17,735 bases of DNA from assembly GCA_902462475.1 (NCBI GenBank), contig CABQCB010000010.1, positions 1 through 17,735 on the forward strand, written 5' to 3'. The number at the start of each line of letters is the position of its first letter. Within the stretch, counting starts at the first letter, position 1. Below the pieces are notes generated by a model, which saw nothing but the letters and a program-made list of their open reading frames with translations, did not search any database and was not told the DNA's origin. Shown in pieces: positions 15,617-17,735 of this stretch. A program made the position numbers and the translations under genes. This stretch comes from an uncultured Oscillibacter sp. GTDB taxonomy: Bacteria; Bacillota_A; Clostridia; Oscillospirales; Oscillospiraceae.

Positions 15617-16141
15617 TCAAGTTGTTTTATCCTCACCGTCTGTGACGGATGTGGTTGTATTGTTGTTGGTATCCTCGCCCACCAGCTTGTCCCCGGCAGT
15701 ATCGATAGCCGCCTGGCTGATCTCCAGGATACGGGTGAGCCACGCAGGCACCGGTGCGCCCAGGTTGACCGCGTGCTCCAGGAGGCTTCCCAGCTCCCCG
15801 ATGACGTACCACACGATCACCAGAGGCCCCAACAGTACAGAATAATCAAACGGCAGGTCGATCCCGGGGATGTTGGCGATCACGGTGGCAACAAGCCAAT
15901 CAGCCACCAGGGCGATGCATACCACCAAGATCATGCCGCCCTTGTGCCAGGCCCCCTCCCGCATCTTCGCGCTGGACCATCGGCCGTCTTTGGCTGCCGC
16001 TGCGCTGCCGATCAGCCAGTCGGCCAGCATGAGCAGCACCCAGGCCACTACCAGCCAGCCGAACCAGCCCCACACGGCCGTCAGTGCGGCCACACCGGCC
16101 GCCACTGCGGCCTTGATCCCCAGCAATGTCATGTCATCCAT
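15617..16141 (-). CDS. Phage holin (TcdE/holin family 4-like)
   Basis: A 174-residue membrane protein with four hydrophobic segments: TLLGIKAAVAAGVAALTAVWG, WLVVAWVLLMLADWLIG, GGMILVVCIALVADWLVATVI and SVLLGPLVIVWYVIGELG. A hydrophilic, Asn/Thr-rich charged tail follows (EDTNNNTTTSVTDGED). The DWLIGSAAAAKDGRWSSAKMREG stretch between segments 2 and 3 is characteristic of the TcdE-like phage holin family. Holins open the inner membrane to release the endolysin, encoded two genes downstream. ATG 16141 has GGAGGAG just upstream; an ATG at 16162 overlaps the previous stop and has no ribosome site of its own. Confidence 0.88.
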   Translation of the reverse strand: MDDMTLLGIKAAVAAGVAALTAVWGWFGWLVVAWVLLMLADWLIGSAAAAKDGRWSSAKMREGAWHKGGMILVVCIALVADWLVATVIANIPGIDLPFDYSVLLGPLVIVWYVIGELGSLLEHAVNLGAPVPAWLTRILEISQAAIDTAGDKLVGEDTNNNTTTSVTDGEDKTT

Positions 16142-16158
16142 ACGCTCTCCTCCTGCGG

Positions 16159-16893
16159 TCATGCCGCCTCAAAATAGTGCCCCACCAGCTCATGGGGCAG
16201 GAATTGCAATGTCACGGTGCCGCCGTCTGCCTCACCGGTCCGCTTGCAACGGTAGATTTTCCCGTCCTCGGGGTCCTCGTAATATTTGCCGTAGGTGTAC
16301 TCCATGCCCCGGGCCGCAGGGATGGGATCTTCCGGCGTGCCCGCATTGGTCTGATTGATTGCCGTCCAAACAGCAGGGACGGCTTCTGGTTCCCACCCGT
16401 CTTGGGATGTATGGGGCGTTCCGCAGCGATACAACTGGTCACGGCCATCCATGGGGCGGCGCACAATTTTAACCTCTCCTTCGCCGCCGTATGGGATGCC
16501 AGGCGCCCAAAACGGATATAGGACAGGCACCTCCAGCGCCTGGGCGTCCGGCAGCTCCTGGGCCTGTCTGCGGGCCAGGGAGAGGACCGCCGTCATATCT
16601 TCGGCGCTAGGGGCCTGCGGAGGCGGCACGATGGCATCACGGTCGGCCTGGATCTCGTCCTCCGTGCGCTCCACCGGTACGCCGTCCTGGAGCTTGTAGC
16701 GGGGGATGCCGTCGTCCGTGTACAGCCCGCCGGGGAAATAATATTGCTGGCAAAGGAGATACTTGTCTCCAGTTCCCTCGTCGATTTGTACCCAGCCGGA
16801 GAGGTCTGCTGGCGTAGTAATTCCACCCTCACATTGGATAATTAGGCCGCGATCATCTGTTCTTACATAAACTTGCGATGCATCTTCTTTCAT
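16159..16893 (-). CDS. Phage tail accessory protein with CBM5/12-like C-terminal region
   Basis: A 244-residue protein directly after the tail-fibre gene. ATG 16893 has GGAGG 5 bases upstream, within the end of the fibre gene. The first 75 residues (DRGLIIQCEGGITTPADLSG, then GTGDKYLLCQQYY) resemble short domains at the ends of Firmicutes tail proteins. The C-terminal 110 residues alternate Trp/Tyr-centred motifs (YPFWAPG, YRCGTPHTSQDGWEPEA, VWTAINQ, YGKYYEDPEDGKIYRCKR). These fit the carbohydrate-binding CBM5/12-like modules often found on phage baseplate proteins. It probably helps the virion bind a surface polysaccharide. The family call rests on pattern memory. Confidence 0.68.
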   Translation of the reverse strand: MKEDASQVYVRTDDRGLIIQCEGGITTPADLSGWVQIDEGTGDKYLLCQQYYFPGGLYTDDGIPRYKLQDGVPVERTEDEIQADRDAIVPPPQAPSAEDMTAVLSLARRQAQELPDAQALEVPVLYPFWAPGIPYGGEGEVKIVRRPMDGRDQLYRCGTPHTSQDGWEPEAVPAVWTAINQTNAGTPEDPIPAARGMEYTYGKYYEDPEDGKIYRCKRTGEADGGTVTLQFLPHELVGHYFEAA

Positions 16894-16904
16894 GGGTTCC
16901 TCCA

Positions 16905-17735
16905 CTACATTCCGGTATCCACATCAACGTATCTTGAAATAAATACACAATTGTACGAATCAGCAGGGACACCAGCAAAATAGAACTCAACGACAGCACG
17001 GTTTACTGTCCTTGTTACAAACTTAGTAGGGGTGATGCGTCCCCTGCCATCGTCAAGAGCATTTGTGAGATCGGACTGCCCTTGAAGTGCAATAACAGGC
17101 ACTTTTGCCATGGGCGGGTTGATGCCATATGCGAAAACCGCATTTGTGCCTTGCAAATTACCAAGAGACCAGTTTGCCGGAAAACGCCGGAAATACCGCT
17201 GACACCTGAGCAGCTCTGTGGAATAATCAATGCTTTCAAGGGCATGCCATTTTTCATCTGGTCCTTTGTATGCTAGGGTTTGGATGGGGCTTTTCTCCAG
17301 TTTAATCCGGGAAATCGTTCCATTGTTTTTGCACAGGACATACAGATACCCATTTTTGACAGAGTCTACCATATCCTCAGTTATTTCAACTGTGATACTG
17401 GCAAAACCATTGTCAAAGTTCATTGTGGTTGCAGATACCTTTTTTCCTCCCCAATACCCAAATTCAATGAATACGTTATCGGTGCAAAAAGCTGAAAAAG
17501 TGTAGATTCCAGCGTCAATTTCACCGGGTTCGTAATATTGATGCAGATACTGATTATTGGTTTTTACTTCCCCGCCTGAATACTCCAGGCTTCCTCCGCC
17601 AGTAGACTGCCAACCATCCGGTCCAAAGCCTTTTGTCCAGTTTTCGCTGGTAAAATTGCGCTGGTTGATGCGGAAATCAGGATTTCGAGCAATGTTTTTG
17701 TTTGGCCGCCCACCCAGATTTGCCAGCGCCAGCTG
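16905..17735 (-). CDS. Phage tail fibre / receptor-binding protein, C-terminal part (partial)
   Basis: An open frame without stops enters from the right edge and ends at TAG 16905-16907, giving the last 276 residues. A Leu/Gly segment (LANLGGRP) leads into NIARNPDFRINQRNFTSENW and GFGPDGWQSTGG. This is the layout (NxxDF…INQR…W) typical of jelly-roll carbohydrate-binding modules at the ends of phage tail fibres. The rest is beta-rich (IYTFSAFCTDNVFIEFGYWG; VEFYFAGVPADSYNCVF), as expected for a second sandwich. An internal ATG at 17423 is not the start, because the homologous sequence continues upstream. The DNA is clearly richer in A+T than the rest of the prophage, suggesting recent module exchange. 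Confidence 0.78.
   Translation of the reverse strand, partial: QLALANLGGRPNKNIARNPDFRINQRNFTSENWTKGFGPDGWQSTGGGSLEYSGGEVKTNNQYLHQYYEPGEIDAGIYTFSAFCTDNVFIEFGYWGGKKVSATTMNFDNGFASITVEITEDMVDSVKNGYLYVLCKNNGTISRIKLEKSPIQTLAYKGPDEKWHALESIDYSTELLRCQRYFRRFPANWSLGNLQGTNAVFAYGINPPMAKVPVIALQGQSDLTNALDDGRGRITPTKFVTRTVNRAVVEFYFAGVPADSYNCVFISRYVDVDTGM

Larger units (their letters stand above)
6765..17735. mobile_element. Prophage, late-gene end (continues beyond the window)
   Basis: Seven consecutive minus-strand genes carry phage hallmarks: tail fibre, tail accessory protein, holin, endolysin and large polyvalent phage proteins. They abut the broken cotJC. Gaps are tiny, between 11 and 16 bases for most pairs, each with an AGGAGG-type ribosome site, as expected of one late operon. 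No integrase, repressor, terminase, portal or capsid gene is visible, so they must lie beyond 17735 if the element is complete. The left limit is the cotJC junction. Confidence 0.87.

Noticed and set aside
1..17735. CRISPR arrays, tRNA or rRNA genes and insertion sequences
   Set aside because: I looked for regularly spaced repeats, tRNA-like cloverleaf motifs and transposase or terminal-repeat pairs on both strands and found none. In particular no tRNA gene is at the prophage junction.

Overview
The window looks like chromosomal DNA of a high-GC, endospore-forming Clostridia bacterium. An Oscillospiraceae-type gut anaerobe is my best guess. The evidence is the spore genes cwlD and cotJ, a surface-anchored SLH/GH18 enzyme, strong AGGAGG ribosome binding sites and the codon use. 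The species cannot be named from this sequence.

Host part (1 to about 6764). The 3' end of an unrecognised gene (1-123) is followed by a secreted three-SLH-repeat GH18 hydrolase (197-1849) and a YcxB-like membrane protein (1984-2502), each with a clear rho-independent terminator. A leftward block follows: cwlD (spore cortex amidase), radA (recombination ATPase) and an XerC/D-type tyrosine recombinase. The recombinase has a perfect AT-rich inverted repeat just upstream of its start. A small Cys-rich protein is probably read on the plus strand, tail to tail with radA. Divergent from cwlD is the cotJ spore-coat operon. In it CotJA and CotJB are fused in one reading frame (6211-6669), and cotJC (6669-6782) is cut off after about 32 conserved residues.

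Phage part (about 6764 to 17735, continuing beyond the window). From the cotJC break onward every gene is on the minus strand and looks like a phage late region. In transcription order these are a tail-fibre or receptor-binding protein (partial), a tail accessory protein with a carbohydrate-binding-like end, a holin, a small unknown protein, an endolysin, a 544-residue Gln-rich protein, and a 1789-residue polyvalent phage protein. The endolysin combines a phosphodiester-glycosidase-like domain, an Amidase_3 domain and an SLH-like tail. The 1789-residue protein ends at a strong, probably bidirectional terminator about 60 bp from the host junction.

Main result. A prophage is inserted inside cotJC, a gene made in the mother cell during sporulation. 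This is the same arrangement as skin in sigK or SPbeta in spsM, where a phage-encoded recombinase excises the element during sporulation and restores the gene. The missing 3' part of cotJC and the phage recombinase should lie beyond position 17735. Neither is visible here, so regulated excision is a hypothesis and simple gene disruption is the alternative.
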